Of a DNA stretch of 64,000 bases, positions 34,223 to 42,390 are shown one piece after another. Position numbers and translations under genes: made by a program. Under the pieces are notes generated by a model. It saw nothing but the letters and a program-made list of their open reading frames with translations. It was not told the DNA's origin and searched no databases. The DNA comes from JABURQ01 sp029243145 (GTDB lineage: Bacteria; Planctomycetota; Planctomycetia; Planctomycetales; Planctomycetaceae): the NCBI GenBank assembly GCA_965660145.1, contig CBFHYX010000019.1, forward strand, positions 1 through 64,000, given 5' to 3'. Position 1 is the stretch's first letter; the number at the start of each line of letters is the position of its first letter.

Positions 34223-35092
34223 TCAGCGACGGAAACCGAGGGCCATACCGATTCCGACGATGCTTGCGTCTTCATCATCATTATAAACCGATTCCAGCAA
34301 TTGCCCTTCGACACCACCGCGAAGGTACATTTCTGAACTATTCAACTGACGGGCATATTCCAGACCGAAGGCGAGTTCGGACATTGGAATCACATCATCT
34401 GGATCAGATCCGCCATCTTCGCTTCCATAAACAAATGCCTGGCGGACACGACCGTAAACACTCAGGTTTTTGGTCATCTCACCAATCAGGTTAACGCCGA
34501 TCACGGGTCCAAGGGCATCTTCCCACTCATCCTGACCAAAGCCACTAGCGTTATCCAAATCCATCAAACGAAGGCCCATGCTGATGTCTCCACGCCAGTT
34601 ACAACCGAGTTTAAATCGGCTCAAATACTCCAAGTCGAGCGTGTCCAGGTCAAATCTTTCCGAAGAATCTTCTGCCCTAATCGCGATTTCAAAATAGCGG
34701 ACTTGAAAACCACGACCTTTGTCGTTCATGTAACCGAACGTCGTGCGGGTTCCCGAATACAGCTTATCCTGAGTGGTGTCATTGTCGGTCTCTTTGAGAG
34801 ACATGTAAAGCAACTCAATCTCACCAAAGGCGCCCGCTTCGGGGCAACACCAACTGCGATTTCGACAGCAAGTGTCTCCACAACCACCACAAGAGTCACC
34901 ACAGGTATCGGTCGCACAAACCGGAGCGGAAGCAATTGTGTTGACAAAGCTAACCTGTTCCTGCTCCATCTGATTCAGACGGGCTTCCAAGTTGGCGATC
35001 TTTTGTGTTAATTCATCATTCGTTTGTGCTGATCCCATGGTGGGGACTGCGAAGGCAATTGCCACGGCAATCGCGAGTGTTGAGCGAGTCAT
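34223..35092 (-). CDS. Outer-membrane beta-barrel protein with a Cys-rich neck
   Basis: A 289-residue protein. After a signal peptide (STLAIAVAIAFAVPTMGSAQ) there is a short coiled coil (ELTQKIANLEARLNQMEQEQ), then a block with eight Cys (CATDTCGDSCGGCGDTCCRN plus WCC), then a beta-rich C-terminal region of alternating strands ending in VGIGMALGFRR. This plan resembles the Lpg1974-like pore-forming proteins of planctomycetes; the assignment is inferred from architecture. ATG 35092 has GGAG 8-10 bases upstream. A strong terminator follows it, so it is probably monocistronic. Confidence 0.75.
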   Translation of the reverse strand: MTRSTLAIAVAIAFAVPTMGSAQTNDELTQKIANLEARLNQMEQEQVSFVNTIASAPVCATDTCGDSCGGCGDTCCRNRSWCCPEAGAFGEIELLYMSLKETDNDTTQDKLYSGTRTTFGYMNDKGRGFQVRYFEIAIRAEDSSERFDLDTLDLEYLSRFKLGCNWRGDISMGLRLMDLDNASGFGQDEWEDALGPVIGVNLIGEMTKNLSVYGRVRQAFVYGSEDGGSDPDDVIPMSELAFGLEYARQLNSSEMYLRGGVEGQLLESVYNDDEDASIVGIGMALGFRR

Positions 35093-35377
35093 TCTATGAT
35101 CTCCATATCTGCATTGAGGCGAGCGAGGTTTTGTGAGATGAGATTCCGGTAGAAATCGTGCAGTCATCAATAGTTAATAGGGAACATCAGACGGGTAGGC
35201 TGGAGTTATTTAGCAGGAATTAGCATCAGCTGTTGAAATGATCGGGAAATCACCTAATGACGGCTTGTCTTCTCTAACCGGAATATACTCACACCGTGCA
35301 AGAAGTGATTTACCTCAGTTTTTTCGATATCATGACGAAGTCTATTCTCGACGTCGTCAATTTTAAGAGAACCCACC

Positions 35378-36175
35378 ATGAGCGGATTTGAACTCACACT
35401 TGATCAAATCGAACAATTTGATGAGTTTGGCTACATCATCCTCGATTCTCTTCTGGATGCCGAAGAAGTCGATTTTTTGCACCGCATTGCGCGGGCCGAC
35501 TTGAAGATCAAGCAAGATGTCGCCTCGCGCGCCGATGGCGAAGGGGGCGCGATCGATTTGGTTGTCCGCAACGATGTCGAACCCGAATCCATCTACGGTG
35601 CCATTGTTGCGTCAGAATCTCTGGTGAACGCCGTTGAAACGGTTCTCGGCGATGAAGTGTATCACTACCATCACAAGATGATTCTCAAAGAGCCAAAAGT
35701 CGGCGGAGCCTGGGCCTGGCATCAGGATTATGGCTATTGGTACAACAACGGCTGCTTGTGGCCGAAGATGGCAAGTTGCCTGATCGCCGTTGATAAAGCC
35801 ACGAAAGAAAACGGCTGTTTGCAAGTTGTGCCGGGCTCTCACCATCTGGGACGGATCAATCATGTCGATGTCGGCGAACAAACGGGAGCCGACCCGGAGC
35901 GAGTGAACGCCCTACTCGAACGCTTGCCGATTGAACATGTCGAACTCGAACCTGGTTCGGCGGTTTTGTTTCATAGTAATCTTTTGCACCGTTCCGATCA
36001 GAACACGAGCGACAACCCTCGCTGGGCGTTCATTTGTTGTTATAACGCAAAGAGTAACGACCCGTACAAGGAAGGGCGACATCCGCGTTACACGCCACTG
36101 GATAAACGCCCTGATACAGAGATTGCCTTCACGGGGCGTAATCAGTGGAAGAAGATGGAATCGGTGAGTTCGTGA
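35378..36175 (+). CDS. Phytanoyl-CoA dioxygenase (PhyH) family protein
   Basis: A 265-residue Fe(II)/2-oxoglutarate oxygenase. The iron ligands are in WAWHQDYGYWYNN (HxD, near residue 113) and in LLHRSDQNTSDNPRWAF (distal His, with the 2-oxoglutarate Arg). QVVPGSHHLGRINH is a typical PhyH segment. Substrates in this family range from fatty acyl-CoA to osmolytes and natural products, so none is assigned. It is followed by a TIR-bounded element before queG. Confidence 0.9.
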   Translation: MSGFELTLDQIEQFDEFGYIILDSLLDAEEVDFLHRIARADLKIKQDVASRADGEGGAIDLVVRNDVEPESIYGAIVASESLVNAVETVLGDEVYHYHHKMILKEPKVGGAWAWHQDYGYWYNNGCLWPKMASCLIAVDKATKENGCLQVVPGSHHLGRINHVDVGEQTGADPERVNALLERLPIEHVELEPGSAVLFHSNLLHRSDQNTSDNPRWAFICCYNAKSNDPYKEGRHPRYTPLDKRPDTEIAFTGRNQWKKMESVSS

Positions 36176-36190
36176 TGTGGCTTTTAATGT

Positions 36191-36357
36191 CCTCCTCATC
36201 CGGCCTTCGGCCACCTTCTCCTTCAGAGGAGGAGAAGGTATTCATCGGCGCTGAAATCACCCATAAAGTTGCAGATTTTTTGACAGTGCAAGAACTGCGA
36301 GTACTCTTTTGTTGCTGCATGCCACCCTCTCCTCCTTTGGAGGAGAGGGTGAGGAGG
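36191..36357. repeat. 167-base MITE-like element with CCTCCTCA ends
   Basis: CCTCCTCA (36191-36198) and TGAGGAGG (36350-36357) are inverted ends. Inside lie two GA-rich hairpins; the right one is a perfect 12-base stem with loop TTT (36324-36350). The right end provides AGGAGG eight bases before the queG ATG. No clear target-site duplication is visible. Confidence 0.75.
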
Positions 36358-36365
36358 TTTGAATA

Positions 36366-37541
36366 ATGCCTTCCTCTCTCGAACAACTCACTGAACGAGT
36401 CAAGCAACGCGCGACCGAATGCGGCTTTGATCTGGTCGGCATCGCACCGGCTGTCACACCGACCGGGTATTCGTCGTTTCTTGAATGGATTGACGCCGGC
36501 TATGCGGGCGAGATGCAGTACATCCCGAACCGCGCCAAGGCGTACGAACACCCAAAGCATGTTTTGGAATCGGTGAAGTCGGTTATTATGGTCGGCTTTA
36601 ATTACTTCACCGAGCCAGCAATTCCAGGATCCACTTCCGAAGATCGTGATGGACTCGGACGTATTGCCCGCTATGCCTGGGGGACCGCCGACTATCACGA
36701 TGTCTTGCGAAAGCGGCTCAAGCAATTGGCAGCCGTGCTACATGACGAGATTCCCGATTGCAAAACGCGGGCCGTCATTGATACGGCACCGCTGCTCGAA
36801 CGTGATTTCGCTCAACTGGCCGGGCTTGGCTGGATCGGTAAAAACACGTTGCTACTCAACAAGCAAAAGGGAAGCTGGTTCTTTCTCGGCGCATTGCTGA
36901 CCAATATCGAACTCCCCGCCGATGCTCCGCACGAGACGGCCCATTGTGGAACCTGCACGCGCTGTCTCGATGTCTGCCCGACCGATGCGTTTCCCGAATC
37001 GGGAATTCTCGACGCGAGAAAATGTATCAGCTATCTGACAATCGAACTTCGCGATCAACCGATCCCAAAAGAGTTGCGAACCGGCGTTGAAGACTGGTTG
37101 TTCGGTTGCGATTTGTGCCAGGATGTTTGCCCGTGGAACTCGAAAGCCACGGCATCCGAAGAACCCGAATTCCAACCTCGCAAACAATTGAACCCCACCG
37201 ATGCCGCGCGGTTGCTTTCTCTTGATGATGAACAATTTCGGGCCGAATTTCGTAAGACACCATTGGATCGACCGGGTCGTGCGGGACTATTAAGGACCGC
37301 TTGCATCGTTCTTGGGAATGTCGGTGGACGTCGGCACTTGCCCCAATTAGATCAGTCACTCTCCGACAAGGAGCCACTGATTCGTGGAGCCGCAGCGTGG
37401 GGAATCGGACAACTGGGCGGTGTGAACGAAATAGCAGAGTTGCAATCACGGTTACAAACCGAAGATAATGAAATCGTTAGACAAGAACTTCAATCTGCCA
37501 TCCAGCACTTGGAAGAGACCCACGATGCCGACTCTCATTGA
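36366..37541 (+). CDS. queG: Epoxyqueuosine reductase QueG
   Basis: A 391-residue cobalamin- and [4Fe-4S]-dependent enzyme that makes the last step of queuosine synthesis in tRNA wobble positions. Cluster 1 and 2 motifs are CGTCTRCLDVCPTDAF and GCDLCQDVCPWNSKA. The N-terminal QueG opening is TERVKQRATECGFDLVGIAP, and DYHDVLRKRLKQL follows. A C-terminal HEAT-like segment (RHLPQLDQSLSDKEPLIRGA) is typical of longer forms. Its Shine-Dalgarno AGGAGG is the right end of the repeat element. Other queuosine genes are not in the window. Confidence 0.96.
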   Translation: MPSSLEQLTERVKQRATECGFDLVGIAPAVTPTGYSSFLEWIDAGYAGEMQYIPNRAKAYEHPKHVLESVKSVIMVGFNYFTEPAIPGSTSEDRDGLGRIARYAWGTADYHDVLRKRLKQLAAVLHDEIPDCKTRAVIDTAPLLERDFAQLAGLGWIGKNTLLLNKQKGSWFFLGALLTNIELPADAPHETAHCGTCTRCLDVCPTDAFPESGILDARKCISYLTIELRDQPIPKELRTGVEDWLFGCDLCQDVCPWNSKATASEEPEFQPRKQLNPTDAARLLSLDDEQFRAEFRKTPLDRPGRAGLLRTACIVLGNVGGRRHLPQLDQSLSDKEPLIRGAAAWGIGQLGGVNEIAELQSRLQTEDNEIVRQELQSAIQHLEETHDADSH

Positions 37542-37890
37542 ATCCCCCACACAAGTTGAAGCAGCCGGTAACAAGCCGAAGATCATTCGTGAGTATATCG
37601 GTCGCGTCAACAGCGAAACCGAATCAGCCAGCATCGCCCACATGCAGTCTCCTTCAGGGTGGGTCGAACCGGGACAAACACCCGAATTCGACGAATACAC
37701 CGTCGTCCTCAAAGGCTGCTTGCGGATTGAATCGAAAGTTAACACGATTGATGTGAACGCGGGCCAAGCCGTGATTTGTGAGGCGGGTGAGTGGGTACGA
37801 TATAGCACACCCGGAGAAGAGGGAGCGGAGTACATCGCAGTCTGCCTGCCGGCGTTTTCGATGGAGTCAGTTCACCGCGACGAAGATTAG
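37525..37890 (+). CDS. Cupin-domain protein
   Basis: A 121-residue single cupin. The two-motif beta-barrel is visible: SGWVEPGQTPEFDEYTVVLK, then VNAGQAVICEAGEWVRYSTP. Classical His ligands are not evident, so metal binding is doubtful. It overlaps the end of queG by 17 bases, so translational coupling is likely, but a functional link with queuosine is not apparent. ATG 37525 is the natural start. Confidence 0.82.
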   Translation: MPTLIESPTQVEAAGNKPKIIREYIGRVNSETESASIAHMQSPSGWVEPGQTPEFDEYTVVLKGCLRIESKVNTIDVNAGQAVICEAGEWVRYSTPGEEGAEYIAVCLPAFSMESVHRDED

Positions 37891-37977
37891 TTTGTAGGGT
37901 CCGTTATGCGGACCGTTTTCCTGAGATACATAACCGTTTGGCTTTTGCCGATATTCAAACGAATCAGAGAGACCATC

Positions 37978-38778
37978 ATGAGCAATCCTATCAAACTCGG
38001 AATCAACGGAGCCTGTGGTCGAATGGGACAACGCATTGCCGCGCTGGCCTTTGAAGACCCGGAACTCGAAATCATCCTCGCGCTCGAAGACTCCTCTTCT
38101 CCGCACCTGGGAAAAGATATTGGTGAAGTCTGCGGGATTGGCCCCATTGGCATCACGGTCACCGATCAAATCGGACCTCACCCCGATGTGATCATTGATT
38201 TCTCCGTCCCTGAAGGATTGATGACCGTGCTGCCGCAATGTGCAGAGAGACAAATACCGCTCGTCATCGCAACGACCGGCCTGACTCCCCCGCAAGAAGA
38301 CGAAGTGCGTACTGCTGCCCAAATGACACCCATTGTCTGGGCTCCCAGCATGTCCCTGGCGGTGAATCTGGTCATGAAACTGGTCCAACAGGCGGGCGAA
38401 GTTTTGAAGCAAGTCCCCTCGGGCGTTGATGTCGAGATCATCGAACGCCATCACCGCTTCAAAGAAGATGCCCCGAGCGGAACGGCTCTCAAATTTGGCC
38501 AGATCATCGCCGAGACCATGGGACAAACAGAACACATTCATGGTCGCGAAGGCCGCATCGGCCAACGACCACAAAACGAGATTGGCTATCATGCCCTCAG
38601 AACCGGCGATAACACCGGCGAACACACAATCGTCTTCGGCCTCTTGGGAGAAACTATCGATCTGACAGTTCGCAGCCAAACTCGTGACAGCTATGCTCAC
38701 GGTGCTCTCATGGCCGGAAAATATTTGATCTCTCAAGGAGCCGGTCTCTATTCCATGGCAGATGTGCTGGGGTTGTGA
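37978..38778 (+). CDS. dapB: 4-hydroxy-tetrahydrodipicolinate reductase
   Basis: A 266-residue DapB, the NAD(P)H-dependent second committed step of the diaminopimelate/lysine pathway. The Rossmann opening is LGINGACGRMGQRIAALA; the catalytic signature is EIIERHHRFKEDAPSGTA near residue 155; the HTIVFGLLGETIDLTVRSQ block follows. Peptidoglycan or lysine supply is the expected use. ATG 37978 is the family start; an upstream ATG at 37906 would add 24 unrelated residues. It is followed by fxsA. Confidence 0.96.
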   Translation: MSNPIKLGINGACGRMGQRIAALAFEDPELEIILALEDSSSPHLGKDIGEVCGIGPIGITVTDQIGPHPDVIIDFSVPEGLMTVLPQCAERQIPLVIATTGLTPPQEDEVRTAAQMTPIVWAPSMSLAVNLVMKLVQQAGEVLKQVPSGVDVEIIERHHRFKEDAPSGTALKFGQIIAETMGQTEHIHGREGRIGQRPQNEIGYHALRTGDNTGEHTIVFGLLGETIDLTVRSQTRDSYAHGALMAGKYLISQGAGLYSMADVLGL

Positions 38779-38881
38779 TTGGAATCAAAAATCGGAAATC
38801 TGGAGATCCGCTATCGACTCTGCCTCGTTCTCACATCAATCGTTAATCAATACGCTGTTTTTTGAACTTCAAAGAGTCATC

Positions 38882-39388
38882 ATGTTTCTGTACCTATTTC
38901 TCTTGCTCACAACGGTTCCCTTTCTGGAACTCTACATTCTCTTGCAGGTCCATCACGCGGTCTCAACAGCATGGGGATCGGGCTATGGCTTGCTGGCGAC
39001 ATTAGGAACCGTCATTGTCACCGGAGTGATCGGCGCAGCACTCGCCCGGCAACAAGGTTTGAGTGTCTTACAAAAACTCCAAAAAAACATGAACGAGAGA
39101 GCCCTTCCCGGCGATGCCATCGCAGACGGCGTACTCATCTTGATTGGGGCCGCACTCTTATTGACCCCCGGCTTTCTGACCGATCTGTTCGGGTTCAGTC
39201 TCCTCGCCCCCTTCACACGAATCGGATATCGCAAGCTGCTCATGAAATGGGCGAAGCAGAAAATGTCTCGCGGCGAAATGAATGTCACCATGTCCGGATT
39301 CGGAACTCCACCCTCTGCACAGAACTCGACAGACGCCCGGTACGAGCCAAATCTCAACGAAGAACAAGACCACATCGACCAATCTTAA
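38882..39388 (+). CDS. fxsA: FxsA family cytoplasmic membrane protein
   Basis: A 168-residue membrane protein of the FxsA family. Two N-terminal membrane segments (FLLLTTVPFLELYILL and GLLATLGTVIVTGVIGA) are followed by the conserved LLTPGFLTDLFGFSLL. In E. coli FxsA alleviates exclusion of phage T7 by F; its own role is unclear. The C-terminal tail is polar. ATG 38882 is preferred over a 40-codon upstream extension without family similarity. Confidence 0.9.
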   Translation: MFLYLFLLLTTVPFLELYILLQVHHAVSTAWGSGYGLLATLGTVIVTGVIGAALARQQGLSVLQKLQKNMNERALPGDAIADGVLILIGAALLLTPGFLTDLFGFSLLAPFTRIGYRKLLMKWAKQKMSRGEMNVTMSGFGTPPSAQNSTDARYEPNLNEEQDHIDQS

Positions 39389-39837
39389 AAGTGAAGCGAT
39401 CTCAATTCAGCTCGTTATCTCAGTGACGTGCCGAATTCCGTTTCAAGCAAGCCGTATCAAAGCGTCGATAGTTTCCAGTGACGAGAACTTTCTGGAGAGC
39501 CTCAAAAGAGGCCATTAATCTCCGGTAATTCAACTCACCCGATCTGCCATTTGATGACAGGAAAACGGGTTTTTCTTGCAAAATGGCAGACTGCGGCAAA
39601 TGGCGAATCCAAAACGCCCAGCATGATGATGAAATTCAACAAAAATACTGTTTTTACCATAAGAGTTTCAGCTTGAGCGATTCCCCTAAGCTAAGCTGAA
39701 CTGAGCGATTTTTGCTCGCTGCGTTCGGAGTCCCGTTTTTTCTGCTGTTGATGAGTGTTGATTGGTTCAAGGCAAAGTGCAGGCAGAAATAATGTCATCC
39801 GAATATTGTAGAAAACTCGATTAGGGGCTTGGGGAAT
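39389..39837. other. Long leader upstream of the ExeA-like gene
   Basis: No gene is seen in this 449-base gap. It contains the perfect inverted repeat listed at 39543-39590. The remainder is A+T-richer than its surroundings, and no RNA family is recognised. Confidence 0.5.
39543..39590. promoter_or_regulatory. Inverted repeat TCTGCCATTT...AAATGGCAGA
   Basis: Perfect 10-base arms (39543-39552 and 39581-39590) with a 28-base spacer, about 250 bases before the ExeA-like start. Could be an operator or a mobile hairpin; position alone does not decide. Confidence 0.4.
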
Positions 39838-40665
39838 ATGTACGAGAGTTATTGGCAATTATCGCAGAAACCGTTCGAGAACGATTTCGACGCAAACTTC
39901 TGCTATCCCAGCCAGACCTATCAGTCCGCACTTCTGAAAATGCTGTACGTGATCGAACAAAGCCAAGGTGCCGGTTTACTTGTCGGCGGTGTCGGCTGCG
40001 GCAAGTCCTATCTGATCTCTCAGTTAGCCCACGAGATGCCTCCCGGATTCGGACCTCTGATACACCTCGTCTTTCCACAAATGTCGGCAGAAGAATTGCT
40101 CGGATATCTGGCCGTCGAAATGGGAGTGAGCCCCAAGAATATTGATGGAAATTCAGGGCGACTCGATGTCATTCTGCGGGAATTGGAAACTCACCTGCAG
40201 CAGTATGTCATCGGCGGGCAACGTCCGATCATTGTCGTCGATGAAGCCCACACCATCGCAGAGGCCGAAGTTTTACAGGCGCTTCAACTACTGATGAATT
40301 TTCAACAACATCCCCAGAAAAAGTTTTCACTGATTCTCGTAGGCGAACGAAGTTTACTGGCACCTGTGCAACGATTGTCACAACTCGACGAACGTATTTC
40401 GATTCGCTGTGCTTTGAATCCGATGTCGCGAGAAGAGACACAAGGTTACATCGATTATCGACTTCAAGTGGCCGGTCGTGAGAAAGAGATTTTCACCGAA
40501 GATGCACACACTTCGATTTTTGAACTTTCCGGTGGAATACCACGCCGCATCAATCGGCTGTGCGATTTAAGCCTGCTCGTCGGTTATGCAGAAAATCTCA
40601 CGAAACTCAGCGCGACCGAAATTGAAGCGGTCTCTGATGAACTGCTAACAACTGCTGCGGAGTGA
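39838..40665 (+). CDS. ExeA-like AAA ATPase
   Basis: A 275-residue ATPase of the ExeA/GspA group. The opening YESYWQLSQKPFENDFDANF is typical, Walker A is GGVGCGKS, Walker B is PIIVVDEAHTIAEA, and the sensor region is GERSLLAPVQRLSQLDERIS. In the type II secretion systems of Aeromonas, ExeA works with ExeB to place the secretin; here only the ATPase is present and no peptidoglycan-binding tail is fused. ATG 39838 is chosen over a TTG three codons upstream. It is upstream of the convergent lipoprotein and pseudopilin genes. Confidence 0.88.
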   Translation: MYESYWQLSQKPFENDFDANFCYPSQTYQSALLKMLYVIEQSQGAGLLVGGVGCGKSYLISQLAHEMPPGFGPLIHLVFPQMSAEELLGYLAVEMGVSPKNIDGNSGRLDVILRELETHLQQYVIGGQRPIIVVDEAHTIAEAEVLQALQLLMNFQQHPQKKFSLILVGERSLLAPVQRLSQLDERISIRCALNPMSREETQGYIDYRLQVAGREKEIFTEDAHTSIFELSGGIPRRINRLCDLSLLVGYAENLTKLSATEIEAVSDELLTTAAE

Positions 40666-40697
40666 GTGCGGTTTCGAGACAACATGCAGTCGAATGC

Positions 40698-41042
40698 CTA
40701 CTGCATCGAGGGCTGAATTTTCTTGAGCAGTTCTGCCGCCAATGCCTTGCGTTCACTCGCAGAAGCCTCTTTGATTTCCGCAAAACCATCTTTTAACAGT
40801 TGAGCGCGTTCGGGGTCAATCGCTTCAACACGCTTCACGATATCGGGAAACCCATCAACTTCACTCCCCAGTGATTGCCCTTCGGCGTATCGCTTCAAGA
40901 TTGAGCGAGGTTCGTTGAGCGGATCATTATTGGCACTCACCTTAATCGTTTTTTCTTCAACACCCGAGCCAGAATTGCACCCGCTACCGATCAGCAAAAT
41001 ACTCCCCAGCAATAAACATGACAGGCTTTTGAATCCACGCAT
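40698..41042 (-). CDS. Small lipoprotein downstream of a DUF1559 pseudopilin
   Basis: 114 residues with a clear lipobox, LLIGSGC, so it should be lipidated at Cys22. The mature part is short and helical with Lys and Glu (YAEGQSLGSEVDGFPDIVKR). It follows the DUF1559 pseudopilin gene at about 80 bases. Small lipoproteins of this kind often follow DUF1559 genes in planctomycetes, as I recall. Function unknown. Confidence 0.75.
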   Translation of the reverse strand: MRGFKSLSCLLLGSILLIGSGCNSGSGVEEKTIKVSANNDPLNEPRSILKRYAEGQSLGSEVDGFPDIVKRVEAIDPERAQLLKDGFAEIKEASASERKALAAELLKKIQPSMQ

Positions 41043-41123
41043 CAGAGATCACCTTACTTTTGGAGAAAAACACACGTATCGAATCAATTCCATTCAAACA
41101 TTTCAGACGCAATCCAAAAAACG

Positions 41124-41645
41124 TTAGAAAGCGCCGACCGGCTCTCCATCTGAGCGATTCCCCAGGCGTTGAAAGGTCAGAAGGTCAATATTTTCACCGA
41201 TAAATCGGACCGACCCATCTCCCAAAGCCACATTCACCCCACCCGTGTGTAAACTTCGTGGTGGGATGATCCCGAATCCCCAATCGTGAGCACCACCAGG
41301 ACAACAATCACCGCCGGCAGAAGGATATCTCCAATTAGGAGTCGCCGCAGTGTTAAAAGTTGATTGCCCCGCAGCGTACCAAGCCCATGAAGATCCATTG
41401 TTTCCACGAACTCCGTTGGGACTATTTTGCGCCTGCGTACCAATGGCATTCAATTCTGCGGCAGTAGGGAATGCTCGATCAGCAATGGAACTAAACAAAC
41501 CGTTGCTCGTGTAAAACACATCGTACGGGTACACCCCGGTTCCTCCTGTCGCCCCTGTTCCTGAAAGAATTTCAGCAGTCATAATTGTGTTGGATAATCC
41601 ATCCGTGACATCGGCCATGGTTCGATCTTGCTGATAACCGATCAT
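41124..41645 (-). CDS. DUF1559 pseudopilin, C-terminal part (gene cut by in-frame TAG)
   Basis: This piece continues the preceding frame without a shift after a TAG at 41724-41726; codons between are open (GGPGTNYAWCTGSSFDTVWG). It carries the DUF1559 hallmarks: NTIMTAEIL, then HTGGVNVALGDGSVRFI and the terminal RSDGEPVGAF. The only ATG in the piece is at 41645, inside the domain. The break looks recent because all motifs remain intact. Confidence 0.8.
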   Translation of the reverse strand: MIGYQQDRTMADVTDGLSNTIMTAEILSGTGATGGTGVYPYDVFYTSNGLFSSIADRAFPTAAELNAIGTQAQNSPNGVRGNNGSSWAWYAAGQSTFNTAATPNWRYPSAGGDCCPGGAHDWGFGIIPPRSLHTGGVNVALGDGSVRFIGENIDLLTFQRLGNRSDGEPVGAF

Positions 41646-41723
41646 CCCGTTGAAGTTACTACCTCCCCAGACGGTATCGAATGAACTACCGGTACACCAA
41701 GCATAATTCGTACCCGGTCCTCC

Positions 41724-42191
41724 CTAACTCACACTACTTCGCGGCGGACCCGGAGGCGCGGAGGGACATCGAAAAGTGGGAATCACTTCCAATAACGTCG
41801 TGCCGTAAAGATATCCCCATCCCCCAGCTCCGGCTTCGTTTTCGGCAGCAGCCTTGTCCCGATTGTAGAGTGTGGACTGTTCTATATAGGGGAGCAATTC
41901 AAAGTTGGCACTTAACGCATGCCAAGCGCTCCAGCCGTGATCTGTTCCTCCCTTATAATTGCGAGGAAATTTCATATGCACGTCATGGTGATTGTGCATC
42001 GCCAAAGCAAGTTGCTTCAAATTGTTTTTACAGGCTGATCGACGTGCGGCTTCCCGTGCTTGCTGGACAGCAGGAAGAAGTAACGCCACAAGCACCGCGA
42101 TAATCGCGATGACGACAAGCAGCTCAATGAGCGTAAATCCCATTCGCTGAGATGACTGCGGGCGGATAGGAGCAGATCGTATGGACTGCAT
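41724..42191 (-). CDS. DUF1559 type II pseudopilin, N-terminal part
   Basis: 155 residues ending at an in-frame TAG. The prepilin processing site is MGFTLIELLVVIAIIAVLVA (G before F, Glu at +5), followed by LLLPAVQQAREAARRSACKN, the standard opening of planctomycete DUF1559 proteins. These are extracellular pseudopilin-like proteins with no known assembly. GGGAG lies 9-10 bases before ATG 42191. The full gene (42191-41124) would be about 355 codons. The residue expected at the TAG is probably Trp (TGG to TAG), by analogy with homologues I recall. Confidence 0.85.
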   Translation of the reverse strand: MQSIRSAPIRPQSSQRMGFTLIELLVVIAIIAVLVALLLPAVQQAREAARRSACKNNLKQLALAMHNHHDVHMKFPRNYKGGTDHGWSAWHALSANFELLPYIEQSTLYNRDKAAAENEAGAGGWGYLYGTTLLEVIPTFRCPSAPPGPPRSSVS

Positions 42192-42390
42192 ATGGAAGGT
42201 CTCCCTGTGAGGCTCTGGAGCATGGAATTGACGGAACGGTTCTCACTTCTAAACTGGGAACCGTAAAGGGGAAGGAAATCACTTCTGAAGCTATCGAAAA
42301 CGCCACCTATGGTCAATGTAATTCTTGTTTTCTAGATGAACACGCGAACTCCGGCCCAGCAAAGAATTGACCATGAAACTGAATCAAACA

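Noticed and set aside
36180..36365. Possible short CRISPR-like array in the GA-rich repeats
   Set aside because: Only two dissimilar hairpins, in inverted orientation and without regular spacers.
18269..42191. Reassigned TAG codon (for example pyrrolysine) to explain the two interruptions
   Set aside because: TAG is the natural stop of groEL and of the DUF3472-like gene, and no pylT or pylS-like gene is in the window.
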